From assembly GCA_902771595.1 (NCBI GenBank), contig CACXXH010000033.1, forward strand, positions 1 to 64,000: DNA of 64,000 nucleotides, given 5' to 3'. Made by a program: the position numbers and the translations under genes. The notes under the pieces were generated by a model. It searched no databases, was not told the DNA's origin, and saw nothing but the letters and a program-made list of their open reading frames with translations. Position 1 is the stretch's first letter; each line of letters starts with the position of its first letter. Of this stretch, positions 16,234-25,532 are shown piece after piece. This DNA comes from Fibrobacter succinogenes (GTDB lineage Bacteria > Fibrobacterota > Fibrobacteria > Fibrobacterales > Fibrobacteraceae).

Positions 16234-17442
16234 ATGACCTTAGTATTGAACACACTGGAATCGGGTGATTACTCGGAACAGATCAATGCGATTGTCGCGG
16301 GCAAGGGCACCAAAGTCGAAATCATAAACACCGCAAGCATGAGAATTGCGCACTGCATCGGCTGTAACCAGTGCTGGCTCAAGACTCCGGGCGTATGCAG
16401 CATCAAGGACGACTACGAAAGCATCGTCAAGAAGCTGGTGAAAACGGACAACCTGTGGATTGTATCGGATACCCGCTTCGGGTTCGTCGATTACCGCGGC
16501 AAGAGGGTTCTGGACCGCATCATGCCGATGCTGAATATGTACCTCACGTTCCGCGGCGGATGGATGCGTCATGAACTGCGTTACCATGCGATGAACGTGG
16601 GCCTGATTTACAAAGGCAACGGAGACCAGAAACTGCTCGAAGATTGGTGCGAACGCACGGCGGCAAACATCGGCGGGCATTCGCTTGGCGTAATTGCGCT
16701 GAACAAAGAATCAAACAGCGCCGCTCAACAAGTCGAGGCGTCGCACAAAATCGCACAAACCGAAGCACCGAACGACTTCACGCAAATCAAGCACATCGTC
16801 ATCATCAACGGAAGCCCGCGCGCCAGAAAGTTCAGCAACACAGACAAGATTCTGCAATCGTTCACCAAGGGGCTGGACGAAGCGAAAGCCACCTACGAGC
16901 TCTATTCGCTTTCGAACCATTCGGAATGGGAGTCGGCGCGCGAAGCATTCATGACGAACAGCCGCATCATCATCGCACTGCCACTCTATGTGGAATGCGT
17001 TCCCAGCACGTTGCTCGAATTTCTGGAAACGCTCCCCACGGAGCGCCAGCAACCGGCGCAACTCTCGTTCATGCTGCACGGCGGTTTCGAAGAAGGCCAC
17101 CAGCTCCGTCTGGGCGAAAAGTTCCTGAAGTCGCTACCCGCACAGTTCGGCTGCACTTACGGCGGATGCCTCGTGAGGGGCGGAAGCTTCATGATCCGCA
17201 TGTTCAACGAGAAACAGACCAAGGCTGTTCTGTTGCCCTACCGCGGCATGGGCGAATACTTCATCGAAAAAGGCGGTTTCCTTGCGCCGGAGGTAAAGAA
17301 GTTTACCGGGCCGGAGCAGATTCCGGGGCCGTTCCGCATACTCATCAAACTCCTATTCAAACTCGTGCTGAAGAAGAAATTCAAGGAGTTCGCCAAGGAA
17401 TGGGGCTGCACCGAACCGCTGGACAGCAAGCCGTACAAGTAA
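16234..17442 (+). CDS. Two-domain NAD(P)H-dependent flavodoxin-fold oxidoreductase (402 aa)
   Basis: Two flavodoxin-like halves. The first carries HCIGCNQCWLKTPGVC, the Cys-rich loop of FMN reductase/iron-sulfur flavoproteins, then the typical SIKDDYESIVKKLV helix. The second begins at about residue 185 with IVIINGSPRARKFSNTDKIL, the FMN phosphate-binding loop of NADPH-dependent FMN reductases, but lacks the CIGC loop. A hydrophobic, Lys-rich C-terminal stretch (RILIKLLFKLVLKKKFKEF) could bind membrane. ATG 16234 is preferred because AAAAGGA lies 6 nt upstream. It ends head-to-head, without a gap, against the minus-strand gene at 17443. Confidence 0.82.
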   Translation: MTLVLNTLESGDYSEQINAIVAGKGTKVEIINTASMRIAHCIGCNQCWLKTPGVCSIKDDYESIVKKLVKTDNLWIVSDTRFGFVDYRGKRVLDRIMPMLNMYLTFRGGWMRHELRYHAMNVGLIYKGNGDQKLLEDWCERTAANIGGHSLGVIALNKESNSAAQQVEASHKIAQTEAPNDFTQIKHIVIINGSPRARKFSNTDKILQSFTKGLDEAKATYELYSLSNHSEWESAREAFMTNSRIIIALPLYVECVPSTLLEFLETLPTERQQPAQLSFMLHGGFEEGHQLRLGEKFLKSLPAQFGCTYGGCLVRGGSFMIRMFNEKQTKAVLLPYRGMGEYFIEKGGFLAPEVKKFTGPEQIPGPFRILIKLLFKLVLKKKFKEFAKEWGCTEPLDSKPYK

Positions 17443-18201
17443 TCAGGCGTCCTGCCTGTAGCCGCTAAGGGCAAGCAGGACAAGCGCCGGAGTGTAGAAC
17501 ATCCAAACGAGGTTGTGCGCCACGGTGGCGACAATCTCCTGAACGCTATGGTCTGCCGAGACCAAGCCCGAAACGCCAACGCATACGTCGCAGCAGAAGA
17601 ACAGAATCATCCCCCACTTGATTTGCCGCGCGTTCCCTGCGGGGAAAAAGCCTTTCCCAGAAGCCCTGCAGGCAGCAATAAGCGAGCAGATGACGAACAC
17701 GCCGTATGCGGCCACTATCGGGAGTTTCGGGCCACTGAATACGCCCGACACGGCAAGCGCCGCCGCAAGCACCCCCGCACCGAACGGGATGCACAATATC
17801 CGCGGGAAACTGTTGTCGCCATCGTTCCTGCGCGTATGCCGGACGATAAGCAGCGTCTGCACCGCCATAAAAAAGCCGATACCCACCAGGGCGTAGCCGG
17901 AAACAATCTTCATGCAGAAATCGGCGCATACAGCCATCACAAATGCCGCCTGCAAAAACGTCCTGTCCCTTGAAGAAAGGCAATCCTTGCCGATGAGAAA
18001 AACGACAAGCGCGGCGAAGGCCGTGACCGCGAACTTCGCGACATTCTGGTAAACGCTCCCCCCAACGAGGCATTGTTCGACCGCGCCACAACGGAAAAAG
18101 AGCAGCCAGTCCATCACCAAAAAAGATGCCGCAAGGATGGCGATAACGACAAGCAGACAAGTGACTCTTTTTCTTTTCAACGACACTTCGTTCCCATCCA
18201 A
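17443..18201 (-). CDS. YhhN-like integral membrane protein (252 aa)
   Basis: A polytopic protein with about eight hydrophobic segments. Asp residues inside membrane segments (VMAVCADFCMKIV, LFFCCDVCVGVSGL) and the ending MFYTPALVLLALS resemble YhhN/TMEM86-type lysoplasmalogenases, in which paired Asp residues are catalytic. The assignment is moderate. The start is uncertain: the longest frame begins at TTG 18201, and a GTG five codons in is possible. It follows the acetyltransferase by 3 nt, as the last gene of the MoxR-led operon. Its stop is immediately adjacent to the stop of the convergent flavoprotein gene. Confidence 0.55.
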   Translation of the reverse strand: MDGNEVSLKRKRVTCLLVVIAILAASFLVMDWLLFFRCGAVEQCLVGGSVYQNVAKFAVTAFAALVVFLIGKDCLSSRDRTFLQAAFVMAVCADFCMKIVSGYALVGIGFFMAVQTLLIVRHTRRNDGDNSFPRILCIPFGAGVLAAALAVSGVFSGPKLPIVAAYGVFVICSLIAACRASGKGFFPAGNARQIKWGMILFFCCDVCVGVSGLVSADHSVQEIVATVAHNLVWMFYTPALVLLALSGYRQDA

Positions 18202-18204
18202 AGT

Positions 18205-18846
18205 TTACTCGTCGCTCATTCTCTTTTTCAATTCTTTTTTCACCAAGTCCAAATCGCTGTTCGTGAGTACCGGAATCAGCGCGTTGATTTCTTCGACAGG
18301 CTTGTCCCACCACTTGAATTTCAGGAGCAGTTCCGTCAACTCCTCGTCAAAGCGGTAGCGCAATTGCTTCGCCGGATTCCCGACCACGACCGTGTAGGGC
18401 TCCACGTCGCTGCCGACGACACTGTTCGCGCCGATGATGGCACCGTCGCCGATACGCACGCCCGGCAAGATGATCGCATTCTGCCCGATCCACACGTCGT
18501 TCCCGATGACGGTATCGCCCCTGAAGTGCATATCGCTTGCGGCAGGCGGTTGCATATTCCAGCCTTCGAGCGTGTAGAACGGGAAAGTCGAAACCGCATT
18601 CATCTGGTGGTTCGCGCCGTTCATCACGAACTCCACGCCCGCGGCTATCTGGCAGAACTTCCCGATGATGAGCTTGTCGCCGATAAAGTCGTAATGGTGC
18701 GTCACGTGACTTTCGAATTCCGAGTCCGCAATGTAGGTAAAATCCCCGACGATGATGTTCGGGTTCTTGATGGTGGGCTTGACGTAGATTTCCTTGTCGT
18801 AGCCCGCAATCGGGTGCACCGTATTCGGATCGGGAATTTTATTCAT
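18205..18846 (-). CDS. CatB/Vat-type hexapeptide-repeat O-acetyltransferase
   Basis: A 213-residue acetyl-CoA-dependent xenobiotic-acetyltransferase-fold enzyme built on left-handed beta-helix hexapeptides ([32 protein letters not shown]). The catalytic His80 lies in the family motif [14 protein letters not shown], and the C-terminal helices follow [13 protein letters not shown]. Relatives include streptogramin and chloramphenicol acetyltransferases, but most family members modify unknown small molecules or sugars, so resistance should not be assumed. Its start overlaps the stop of the 934-residue lipoprotein by 8 nt, so they are translationally coupled. Confidence 0.9.
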   Translation of the reverse strand: MNKIPDPNTVHPIAGYDKEIYVKPTIKNPNIIVGDFTYIADSEFESHVTHHYDFIGDKLIIGKFCQIAAGVEFVMNGANHQMNAVSTFPFYTLEGWNMQPPAASDMHFRGDTVIGNDVWIGQNAIILPGVRIGDGAIIGANSVVGSDVEPYTVVVGNPAKQLRYRFDEELTELLLKFKWWDKPVEEINALIPVLTNSDLDLVKKELKKRMSDE

Positions 18847-21643
18847 GCTTTAAATATAATTTTTCCAAAGTTTTCAGCAATGAATCCACGCGAATGGACA
18901 AGTGTTCCGCGCCGGCAGCGGCCAGGTGGTCGTAATCATTCGCCATCGAGTCCGTATAATCATGCGCACCGTACTTGTTCTCATCCATCACCATAAAATG
19001 GGGATACACCTCCGAAAGGGAATCCAGATACGCCATCGTCTTCATGACGACACTCCTTTGAATTCCATGGCGTCCGTAGCTTCCCGTCTCCGCATACTTC
19101 GGGGATTGCGGATAAATCAAACCTATTATTTTGAATCCCTTATTTTTCGTGCTGTCGATAAATGCGGTAAGGCTGTCGATACTTTCCTCATAGCGGCGAT
19201 TCAAATAATCGGCCATGATCGAATCCCTCTTGAGTTCCACATCGTCCCTCCAGCCGTACGCATCAATTCTCAACAAGCCATGCGTTTCGACGTAATTCAG
19301 GGAATCGTCGCTCGTATACCGGACATTGGCATCGACCGCCTGCATAAAATTCTCCGGCACGCCGTCTTTCCAGAAATTATGATTCCTGTCGTAGAAATAT
19401 CCCGAAGCCTGTTCGAAAACACTCTGCATTCTTGCGCTCTTGTCGTTGCGCATCAGTTCGAACGATATTTCCAAAATCAGGTACTTGAGTTTTTTCGCAT
19501 GCGGCACGACATAATTATCCGCCACGTAAAGCTCCGCCCACATATCCCCGCCGATAAAACCGAAATTGAGCGTCGGTTTGGAAATCTGCCTGGGGTCGAA
19601 GCCCCTTTCGGTACGGGAACTCCCGACAGCAATAACCTCCAGCGAATCACGCCTATCCCAGAACATGCGCATCTTCAGGGCCGCAGGTTTTTCGCCCGAC
19701 TGGTAAATGGGATCCCAGTACATGCCGGCACTGTCCAAATCAAGAAAGCCGTCCCCAGAAGCGATTTGCGGCATCACCCACAAATTCGGGTGCCACAGTT
19801 CCTCCCCTTCGGCCAATTCCACCACGCTAGAATCAAGGACGTTCACCAGGACAAGTTTCGTGTGTTCGCCATTCACATTCACGAGCGATGCCACCGCCCA
19901 ATTTTCGCGGCCGCTCCATTCGGAGTGATCGAAAGCGTAGCCATTCGGCGCAGGAATAGCGTGCACTAGGTTCCCGCTGCTATCCGCGACAAGCAGGCGT
20001 TCGTGCACTCCGTACTTCGTGTTCGCGAATTCTCTTCCGGTGTTGCCGCCAAAATCCAAAAAGAGCGTCTGGTTCATCCCATCCTTCGAAAGCGACGCAT
20101 TGCAGGCCTGTTCACCTCCGTACCAGATTTCGTCCTTCCCGCCTACATGTACGCGGAGGCGACGGGCGCCCGATACGGCGCGGTCTTTTTTCTGCGAAAG
20201 CCCGCTGTGGTACGCTCCGTTCAAAACCTTCTTCGGCGTGCCGAATTCCCCATTCACAAAAGGAACCATCCATGTCGCGCTCGCGAAGAATTCCGCATCA
20301 TCGCTGTTGTCGCCAGTACGGTCGACATAGACAATAGAAGTGTCTCCGTTCTCATCTACATGCCAACGAGGAATCGCCGCATTTTTCACATTGAGTTTTA
20401 CAAGCCCGCCTCCACGCGCATCGAGATTCCTCACATAGACAGCGGACTCCCCATCAATGCCTTCCGTTCCCGTGCAGAACGCGACCCTGTTCCCGTTCGG
20501 AGAAATCTCGGGATGGAACACAGGAATGCTATCGACGATTTCAACGACGCTGGGAACCCCGCCGCCATAATCCACAAAAGCCAGGTTTCCCGTCCTGTCA
20601 TTCCGGAAAGCGAGTTTCGCATGAACCGTCCCGAACTTGCTGCGAAAATCCGAAGAAAACGATTTCATCGTCACCGGACTCGAGGGCGCCACCCCGTTCC
20701 CGTCCATCCAAACCGGATTGGGAATCTTGCCAAAAGCGAGGCGGAAACCCATGTACCCGCCATTCGTCGAGGCAGTCACCGGATAGGCATCGCTCCTGTT
20801 ATCCAGATTGATTTCTGCAGGCACCTGGAACAGGTGCCCTCCCTTGACAACCTTCTCAAGCAGGGAGTTTCCGGTCGGCGGTCCCATGTAATTATGTACG
20901 GAAGCCGAGCCCGAGCCGCCGACCCAGTCGTTCGTCAACTCGATCACATTGCCTGCCAAATCGCAGAAGCCCACCGAATCCGGGAAAGCGCAGACAGTAT
21001 GCAGACTGAAATAAGCATTCATTGAACTCCAGCCATACAGTTCCGGATTCCAGGACTGCGAAGCGGCCATCACCCATTCCGCCTCCGTAGGCAACCGGAA
21101 GCCTTCTACGTCGGTCTGAAGTTCCAGCCCTTCCAAATTAGTACAGCGCTCTTTTGAATTAAGCAGTCGCCGGTGGTAAGTATATGCAGTATCGTAGCCG
21201 TGCGCCTTGCTGTAAGCATTCGCGAAAAGAACCGCATCGTAGTACGACACGCTGACTACCGGCCAATCCCATTCGCAAGAATCCAGATGATACCCGTCCA
21301 ATTCGTGAGCATACTCCTTGTACTCACGGCAAGTCACCTCATGTATTCCGAGCGAATATGGGTAATCCAAATGCACCTGCATCCGGCCACCACCGAGCAA
21401 GACCGATGCCCCATTGGGATCGACCCGCAACATTCCCTCCCTGAGGGAGTCTTCCGTTATCAAGGGAACAGGCTTGGGAGTCGGAGGCGGAGTCTGAACT
21501 ACGGACGTATCGATCGGCGGTTCCACCACCTCGAATGGCTGCAACTTCAATTCATCCGGGTCCGTACAGGCTTGGATAAAAACGGAAAAAAGGAGGCCTG
21601 CAATCAGCCTCCCGAAATTGCTTTTTTCGCTCCCCGTTTTCAC
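18839..21643 (-). CDS. Large lipoprotein: SUMF1/FGE-like domain, beta-propeller-like region and SGNH-like C-terminus (934 aa)
   Basis: Starts with GTG (GAGG box 4 nt upstream). The lipoprotein signal ends FIQAC. Residues about 80-310 resemble the formylglycine-generating-enzyme fold ([54 protein letters not shown]). Residues about 340-640 repeat WD/TolB-like blades ([16 protein letters not shown]). From about 660 an SGNH-hydrolase-like pattern appears: [15 protein letters not shown] (block I Ser), [11 protein letters not shown], and [14 protein letters not shown] near the end (Asp and His). I recall this arrangement as the F. succinogenes paralogous family TIGR02171; the name is from memory. 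It lies 21 nt downstream of moxR. Confidence 0.75.
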   Translation of the reverse strand: MKTGSEKSNFGRLIAGLLFSVFIQACTDPDELKLQPFEVVEPPIDTSVVQTPPPTPKPVPLITEDSLREGMLRVDPNGASVLLGGGRMQVHLDYPYSLGIHEVTCREYKEYAHELDGYHLDSCEWDWPVVSVSYYDAVLFANAYSKAHGYDTAYTYHRRLLNSKERCTNLEGLELQTDVEGFRLPTEAEWVMAASQSWNPELYGWSSMNAYFSLHTVCAFPDSVGFCDLAGNVIELTNDWVGGSGSASVHNYMGPPTGNSLLEKVVKGGHLFQVPAEINLDNRSDAYPVTASTNGGYMGFRLAFGKIPNPVWMDGNGVAPSSPVTMKSFSSDFRSKFGTVHAKLAFRNDRTGNLAFVDYGGGVPSVVEIVDSIPVFHPEISPNGNRVAFCTGTEGIDGESAVYVRNLDARGGGLVKLNVKNAAIPRWHVDENGDTSIVYVDRTGDNSDDAEFFASATWMVPFVNGEFGTPKKVLNGAYHSGLSQKKDRAVSGARRLRVHVGGKDEIWYGGEQACNASLSKDGMNQTLFLDFGGNTGREFANTKYGVHERLLVADSSGNLVHAIPAPNGYAFDHSEWSGRENWAVASLVNVNGEHTKLVLVNVLDSSVVELAEGEELWHPNLWVMPQIASGDGFLDLDSAGMYWDPIYQSGEKPAALKMRMFWDRRDSLEVIAVGSSRTERGFDPRQISKPTLNFGFIGGDMWAELYVADNYVVPHAKKLKYLILEISFELMRNDKSARMQSVFEQASGYFYDRNHNFWKDGVPENFMQAVDANVRYTSDDSLNYVETHGLLRIDAYGWRDDVELKRDSIMADYLNRRYEESIDSLTAFIDSTKNKGFKIIGLIYPQSPKYAETGSYGRHGIQRSVVMKTMAYLDSLSEVYPHFMVMDENKYGAHDYTDSMANDYDHLAAAGAEHLSIRVDSLLKTLEKLYLKHE

Positions 21644-21664
21644 AAAGCCTCGCGACGTTTGCCC

Positions 21665-22648
21665 TTACGGAACTTCGACGCTGTCGAGAATCTTCTGCAC
21701 CACGGTTTCGGCAGAAACTTCTTCCGCTTCGGCCTCGTAGCTGAGGATAATGCGGTGGCGGAGTACTTCCATCGCGACAGCCTTCACGTCTTCCGGCGTC
21801 ACGTAAGCACGGCCCTGAATGAACGCATGGGCCTTTGCCGCCTGGGCGAGGCCGATAGAGGCACGCGGAGAAGCACCGACTTCCACGAAGCCGACCAAGT
21901 CGCTGCGCTTGATGCTACCCGGATCGCGGGTGGCGAGCACGAGGTTCACGATGTATTCGCGAACGCGTTCGTCCACGTACACCTGCTTCACCAGCTGGCG
22001 GGCGGCCAGGATGTCTTCCTTCGTAGCGACAGCCTGCGGCTGACGGAGACCTGCACCGGCGACGGCGTCGAGAATCTTCATTTCGTCGGCCTTGTTCGGG
22101 TAGCTGACCTTCACCTTCAACAGGAAACGGTCCACCTGGGCTTCGGGCAGCGGATACGTACCTTCCTGCTCAATCGGGTTCTGCGTAGCAAGCACCAGGA
22201 ACGGTTCGTCGAGCTTGAACGTTTCGTCGCCGATGGTGATGTGGCGTTCCTGCATCGCTTCGAGGAGAGCGCTCTGCACCTTCGACGGAGCACGGTTGAT
22301 TTCGTCGGCGAGCACCAGGTTCGTAAACAGCGGGCCCTTGCGGGTCTCGAACTTCGCTTCCTTCGAGTTGTAAATCGTGGTACCCAGCAAGTCGGCAGGG
22401 AGCAGGTCGGGCGTGAACTGGATGCGCTTGAAATCGAGCGACACCGCATCGGCGAAAGCCTTCACCGCAGTCGTCTTGGCAAGGCCCGGCAAACCTTCCA
22501 GCAGCACGTGACCGTCGGCCAAAATGCCCGTCAGAATGCTTTCGACTAGAGCCTTCTGGCCAATAACTGTTCCTTCCACTTCACGCAGCAAGTTCATGCA
22601 GAATGCGCTCTGCTGGCGCACCTTTTCCGAAAGTTCCTGAATATCCAT
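21665..22648 (-). CDS. MoxR-family AAA+ ATPase
   Basis: A 327-residue MoxR ATPase. Walker A is GLPGLAKTTA, Walker B is LVLADEINRAP, followed by KVQSALLEAM (sensor region), VLATQNPIEQEGTYPLPEAQ with the Arg finger RFL, and the C-terminal lid with SPRASIGLAQAAKAHA. MoxR proteins act as chaperones for the maturation of complexes, usually with DUF58 or vWA proteins. Here it leads an operon with a SUMF1-type lipoprotein, an acetyltransferase and a YhhN-like protein, and the DUF58 partner is at 13474. It is divergent from the gene at 22744. Confidence 0.95.
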   Translation of the reverse strand: MDIQELSEKVRQQSAFCMNLLREVEGTVIGQKALVESILTGILADGHVLLEGLPGLAKTTAVKAFADAVSLDFKRIQFTPDLLPADLLGTTIYNSKEAKFETRKGPLFTNLVLADEINRAPSKVQSALLEAMQERHITIGDETFKLDEPFLVLATQNPIEQEGTYPLPEAQVDRFLLKVKVSYPNKADEMKILDAVAGAGLRQPQAVATKEDILAARQLVKQVYVDERVREYIVNLVLATRDPGSIKRSDLVGFVEVGASPRASIGLAQAAKAHAFIQGRAYVTPEDVKAVAMEVLRHRIILSYEAEAEEVSAETVVQKILDSVEVP

Positions 22649-22743
22649 TTAGTTAACCTCTATGATTTTTACGGACATTAAAATACAAAAATTGCCGAAA
22701 AAAAAGCAAATTCATCTATTATATATTACATTTATTGTGAAAT

Positions 22744-23520
22744 ATGGGCTCATTTACCGATAAAGAACTTAAAAAATACGAGAAGGAAATCCGATACAAA
22801 CCCCTTCCCGTGCTTTACCGCGAGCGCAAAGCCGTCAAGAACGACCCCACGCCCGAACGGCAGAATATCGTCAAGGCCCGCATCGAGGCCCTCGAAGACC
22901 GCGAAAGGAGAATCAGAAACGCCAGGGAACGGGAAGAGGAAAAGAGAAGATTCGACAATCCTTTCGACAAAACCGGGCTAATCGGCTTCCTTTTGCTCAT
23001 CGCCGCCACATTTGCATACTGCATTATTATGCTTCTCTTCGGATCAGGGCATGGAGGTCGCAGCTTAATAGACGAAATCGTCCGCAATCCTTCGCTCATT
23101 GCGAACCTTAAATTAAGGTGGCTTTTGTCCTTCGCCAAATACCTCCCTGCAATCGGAATTTTCACTTGGTATTCGTCCTACATTCCCTTTTTCAGAGTTT
23201 ACTTTTGGAGGGACGAAAGTTCATCAAGCAACGACACTCCCAGCTATTGGCTCAAGCACTTCAAGATAGCCCTGAGCATCGCATCGTTTCTTTTCTTCTA
23301 CTCCATAGAAATATTCGCCAGCGGCAAATACAACGGCTTATTCTATAACGGCTATGGGCAGCCCGCTTATATCATCGCATTTGGCTACCTGGTCTCATCC
23401 ACCCTATACATCATCAACGCGTTTCGCCCCATAATCAAGAAACTCCAGCCCAAGTACGGGATAACCCTGCTCGCCTTCGCCGCAATCCTCGAAGCATGCG
23501 TCAAGAACTGCTTCTCGTAA
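22744..23520 (+). CDS. Membrane protein of unknown function (258 aa)
   Basis: A charged, helical N-terminus (residues 1-75, Arg/Glu-rich, for example RERRIRNAREREEEKRRF) is followed by about four hydrophobic segments (LIGFLLLIAATFAYCIIMLL, FAKYLPAIGIFTWYSSYI, ALSIASFLFFYS, IIAFGYLVSSTLYIINAF). No catalytic or transporter motif is recognised. It is transcribed alone, divergent from moxR and convergent with the lipoprotein at 23559. Confidence 0.65.
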   Translation: MGSFTDKELKKYEKEIRYKPLPVLYRERKAVKNDPTPERQNIVKARIEALEDRERRIRNAREREEEKRRFDNPFDKTGLIGFLLLIAATFAYCIIMLLFGSGHGGRSLIDEIVRNPSLIANLKLRWLLSFAKYLPAIGIFTWYSSYIPFFRVYFWRDESSSSNDTPSYWLKHFKIALSIASFLFFYSIEIFASGKYNGLFYNGYGQPAYIIAFGYLVSSTLYIINAFRPIIKKLQPKYGITLLAFAAILEACVKNCFS

Positions 23521-23558
23521 AGGCATAGACGGGGTCTCCCAAACCATAAAAACCTTTA

Positions 23559-24419
23559 TCAATCCAATTCTCGAATTTTCACCTTCACTGCATCTAGGGA
23601 ATCTCTCATTTCCCTAATCTTTATTTTTTCTTCCTCGAATTTTTCTTCATTATATACCCCCTGCAGTTTATCTTCGTTCATTTTCCATTTCAGCTCTTCC
23701 TTTCGCATTTGTATTTCCAGCTTTAACTCCCTACGCTTTTTCAGGGCAGCCTTCAATTCCCGTCGCCTTTGTTTTTCTTCTTCTGTTTTTTCTTTCACAA
23801 CATAGAATTGATAATTCAGCGTAAAATAGAACCGGTTATTCGGATTTCTAATTTCTCGGCCATATCGAAATTCCAAGGAGAAATTCATAAACGTCATGTA
23901 GGCGCCCACACCAAATTCATTATAATAGGCGGACGAAACTCCATACAAAATAGGGTCACTCACATCAAGCGCATTACGAGAAAAATGTTCGCTAAGGCCA
24001 ATTCTAAAATTGTCGCTTATGGGAAAATTCTCGATTAGCATTACGCCACCAGTAAACGGACTATCTTTAGATGAATTAGGCGAAGTAGCACCAACCCAAC
24101 CTTGGAATCCTACATATCTATAAGCGAGTCCCAAAACTCCTCTAGGGATGATATTTTCAAACGATGCCCCTATCATCGCAAAGTTGAAAAACCTACACAA
24201 TATCGAGAAATCCAGGTTCCAATATCCCTCGTTATAAAAAGAATCTTCGACCCTTCTTTTTTCAAGATTATCTCCTGCTCTTGCCGTGGCCCCAATAGCA
24301 AGGGCACCACCGTTTCTTTCCATATTCATAAACTGCGCGGCAGACGGAGGATGGCTAGAACACCCCGCAAGCAGCAGGGCACACACCGTCAACACAATCC
24401 ACAAAATTCTGCGAGCCAT
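23559..24419 (-). CDS. Lipoprotein with beta-barrel-like core and coiled-coil tail (286 aa)
   Basis: The signal ends in lipobox LAGC followed by SSHPPSAAQFMNM. The core (about 60-205) is rich in alternating aromatic/Gly segments (LAYRYVGFQGWVGA, FSLEFRYGREI), and the last 80 residues are a highly charged helical stretch (Glu/Lys/Arg, KEKTEEEKQRRRELKAALKK). The neighbouring reading frames at 24446-25275 encode a clear paralog with the same SxHPPSAAQFMNM start. The arrangement of a lipid-anchored barrel with an exposed coiled coil is unusual, and no family is recognised. Confidence 0.65.
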   Translation of the reverse strand: MARRILWIVLTVCALLLAGCSSHPPSAAQFMNMERNGGALAIGATARAGDNLEKRRVEDSFYNEGYWNLDFSILCRFFNFAMIGASFENIIPRGVLGLAYRYVGFQGWVGATSPNSSKDSPFTGGVMLIENFPISDNFRIGLSEHFSRNALDVSDPILYGVSSAYYNEFGVGAYMTFMNFSLEFRYGREIRNPNNRFYFTLNYQFYVVKEKTEEEKQRRRELKAALKKRRELKLEIQMRKEELKWKMNEDKLQGVYNEEKFEEEKIKIREMRDSLDAVKVKIRELD

Positions 24420-24445
24420 TATCTACAAATTCCCCCTAAAAAGCA

Positions 24446-25275
24446 CTATCTTTTTTTCAATTCCCGAACTTTCATTCGTTGCCGATTCACAGCATCTATC
24501 AATTCCCGAAACCGCCGTGTCTCTTCTTCAATTTCTTCTTCGGTAACATCCTCCCCTCTATTCCTTTCTTGAATGAGCCACTTCAGTCTTTTCTTTTGCT
24601 CAACCATTTCTACATACAACGCCACATACTGTTTATAAGCTTTCTTATATTCTGCAGTTTTTTCCTTCAAACCGAACAAGTAATTCAGCATAAAATTAAA
24701 CCGATTGTTGGAGGTCCCTATTTCCCGCCCATAGCGGAATTCCAACGAGAATCCCCAAAAAGAAACATAGGCACCAATACCGTATTCCCAGAAAAAATCT
24801 GCAGACCAAAAACTAAGACCACCCAAATTTTCATCGACCTTATAGACATTACGCGAAATATGTTCACTGATACCCACACTAAGCTTTTCTGTTATCGGGA
24901 AATTTTCAATCAGCATCAAGCCTCCATAAGGCGATATTTCATAACGATCCATAGTTCCTATCGCTAGCGAAGTCCATCCCTGCAACCCAATATACTGACT
25001 GATATATCCTGCGTGCAAACTGGGGGTGATATTTTCAAGAGATATTCCAAAAAAAATGCAAAATCTAAATCCCTTGCTTCTTCAACACAAAAATAATCAT
25101 TATGATCATAATTATTGCATTTTCCATCATAAAGATTACCTGTTCGCAGCGTTCCTCCAGAACCAAAGCCAAAACTTTTATTTTTCATATTCATGAACTG
25201 CGCCGCAGAAGGCGGATGGTTCGAGCACCCCGCATACAGCAACATCGCAACAGCCAACAACAGAATCCTACGCAT
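24446..25275 (-). pseudogene. Paralogous lipoprotein gene split by a 1-nt frameshift in an A8 run
   Basis: The first part (from 25275) encodes a lipoprotein signal with YAGC, then SNHPPSAAQFMNM as in the neighbour. After ARDLDFAFF the frame is lost. The remainder (24446-25018) continues in another frame as GLQGWTSLAIG ... FSLEFRYGREIG ... KRLKWLIQERN, matching the paralog at 23559. The break coincides with a run of eight A at 25049-25056; one extra A would restore one 276-codon frame. A true mutation, slipped-strand phase variation or a sequencing error in the homopolymer are all possible. Confidence 0.8.
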
Positions 25276-25390
25276 TTTACCCCAGAATATCTTCCTTGAG
25301 CAAAGATAACAACATTAAAGTCCTCATTTTACTTCTAAAAAGTGTGTCTAGGCACAGATTTTAGAAACATATTCAAAGAAAAAACAGCCC

Positions 25391-25415
25391 AAAAGGTGGT
25401 ACAATACCACCTTTT
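25391..25415. other. Perfect hairpin in the intergenic region
   Basis: AAAAGGTGGT/ACCACCTTTT is a perfect 10-bp inverted repeat with a 5-nt loop, followed by TTATTAA. It lies between two divergent genes (25275 and 25533), so it is not a simple end-of-gene terminator for either. It could be a bidirectional terminator of leader transcripts or a protein-binding site. Confidence 0.6.
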
Positions 25416-25449
25416 ATTAAAGCTCGAGAAATACAATTATCTTTAATTT

Positions 25450-25519
25450 TATGGATATAATCCATATTTTTATAGGCAAATATTGATTTTACCTATAATT
25501 TTATGTATATTATCCATAA
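25450..25519. promoter_or_regulatory. Cluster of AT-rich palindromes upstream of the AAA/DUF4143 gene
   Basis: TATGGAT-ATA-ATCCATA (25450-25466) is a perfect 7-bp palindrome. A related element, TATGTATATTATCCATA, ends near 25518, and TATAGG (25471) pairs with CCTATA (25492) between them. The last element lies about 14 nt before ATG 25533, over the probable promoter and ribosome site. This is consistent with an operator for autoregulation; no regulator is identified. Confidence 0.45.
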
Positions 25520-25532
25520 AAATGGAGACTAC

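Noticed and set aside
18205-18846. Antibiotic-resistance acetyltransferase
   Set aside because: The fold and His are as in Vat/CatB enzymes, but the operon context does not suggest resistance, and most family members have other substrates.
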